DNA from: Chloroflexota bacterium
Lineage (GTDB): Bacteria > Chloroflexota > Dehalococcoidia > Lucifugimonadales > CATQGZ01
Assembly (NCBI GenBank): GCA_027624995.1
Contig: JAQBTI010000189.1
Span: forward strand, 1-5,091
Direction of reading: 5' to 3'
DNA: 5,091 nt
Shown here: positions 4,646 to 5,091 of the stretch, in pieces
How positions within the stretch are numbered: position 1 is the first letter of the stretch
How the letters are laid out: each line of letters opens with the position of its first letter
Made by a program: the position numbers and the translations under genes
The notes under the pieces: generated by a model
The model's database searches: none
Seen by the model: the letters and a program-made list of their open reading frames with translations, nothing else
What the model was told of the DNA's origin: nothing

Positions 4646-5091
4646 ATGAGCCGGTTTTTCGAGGCCCTAGAGTCCGACCGATTCCTGGTCACGGCCGAGC
4701 TGAACCCGCCCAAGGGCACGGACCTTGCGCCTTTGCTGGAAAAGGCCAATTCCTTGAAGGAAATGGTCGACGCGTTCAACCTCACGGACTCGCACAGCTC
4801 TCGTATGGCGATGTCACCCCTCGCGGTGGCCCATCTGCTGGCCGACTTGGGTATCGAGTCCATCCTGCAGATTACCTGCCGCGACAGGAACAGGATCGCT
4901 CTTCAAGGGGACCTGCTGGCCGCCCACGCGCTGGGCGCGTCCAATGTTCTGTGCATGAGCGGCGACCCGCCAAAGAACGGCGATCACCCCGACGCAAAGC
5001 CGGTCTTCGACCTCGATGCCGTCGGCCTGCTTCGAGCCATCTCGTCGCTGCAGGCCGGGACCGACCTCGGTGGCAAGGAGTTGAAAGGCGT
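4646..5091 (+). CDS. metF: Methylenetetrahydrofolate reductase (3' end cut by window)
   Basis: Flavoprotein of the MTHFR TIM-barrel family that reduces 5,10-methylene-THF to 5-methyl-THF, the methyl donor for methionine synthesis. About 148 residues are visible, roughly the N-terminal half, with no stop before the edge. Glu18 (VTAELNPPKG, 15-24) fits the catalytic Glu28 of E. coli MetF. LTDS (46-49) and QITCRDRNR (75-83) match the next barrel strands. SGDPP (105-109) puts Asp107 where E. coli has the flavin-tuning Asp120. The stretch GDHPDAKPVFDLD (112-124) is typical of short MTHFRs found in Chloroflexota, Thermus-like bacteria and acetogens. The gene is divergent from folD, which makes its substrate, and shares the 140-base control region. 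Whether it uses NAD(P)H directly or a MetV-type partner cannot be told here. An antisense ORF at 4624-4863 is a shadow. Confidence 0.92.
   Translation, partial: MSRFFEALESDRFLVTAELNPPKGTDLAPLLEKANSLKEMVDAFNLTDSHSSRMAMSPLAVAHLLADLGIESILQITCRDRNRIALQGDLLAAHALGASNVLCMSGDPPKNGDHPDAKPVFDLDAVGLLRAISSLQAGTDLGGKELKG

Noticed and set aside
4624..4863. Minus-strand ORF over the start of the methylene-THF reductase gene
   Set aside because: It is a shadow of a well-conserved gene and would lie across that gene's own ribosome binding site.
1..5091. CRISPR array, tRNA, rRNA, insertion sequence or attachment site
   Set aside because: No regularly spaced repeats, cloverleaf, rRNA-like stretch, transposase motif or flanking direct repeat was found by reading both strands.

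Overview
This window is a piece of bacterial chromosome with moderately high G+C, Shine-Dalgarno sites of the GGAGG type and -10 boxes of the TATAAT type. The gene content (a glucose-dehydrogenase-like SDR, an acetoacetate decarboxylase family enzyme, and folD divergent from a short CRDRNR-type methylenetetrahydrofolate reductase) would fit an uncultivated Chloroflexota lineage such as SAR202 or Dehalococcoidia. That placement is an inference from protein style, not something the sequence proves.

Layout, left to right. (1) The 3' part of a classical short-chain dehydrogenase, cut by the left edge (to 797). (2) A translationally coupled gene pair (847-1665 and 1658-2248, 8-nt overlap). It encodes a PD-(D/E)XK nuclease-fold protein and an unrecognised 196-residue partner. 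(3) A broken P-loop kinase gene (2282-2613), frameshifted near 2441 and missing its C-terminal half. (4) An intact acetoacetate decarboxylase family gene (2618-3355) with a near-ideal ribosome binding site. (5) A gene-free stretch (3356-3614) with three successive stem-loops on the + strand; the last is a Rho-independent terminator. (6) folD on the minus strand (3615-4505). (7) A 140-bp divergent promoter region with a perfect TATAAT box on each strand. (8) The 5' part of a methylenetetrahydrofolate reductase gene (from 4646), cut by the right edge.

How they fit together: FolD interconverts 5,10-methylene-, methenyl- and 10-formyl-tetrahydrofolate, and the divergent reductase takes methylene-THF to 5-methyl-THF. 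The two face apart across one shared control region and form a one-carbon module. The SDR and the decarboxylase are separate small-molecule enzymes with unknown substrates. Between them lies an accessory-looking patch made of the nuclease pair and the decayed kinase.

Most worth a second look are the uncharacterised nuclease-fold/partner pair and the G.U-rich stem-loop series ahead of the terminator, which looks like a structured RNA or an elaborate 3' UTR. Nothing here proves a new system. No CRISPR array, tRNA, rRNA, transposase or attachment site was seen.
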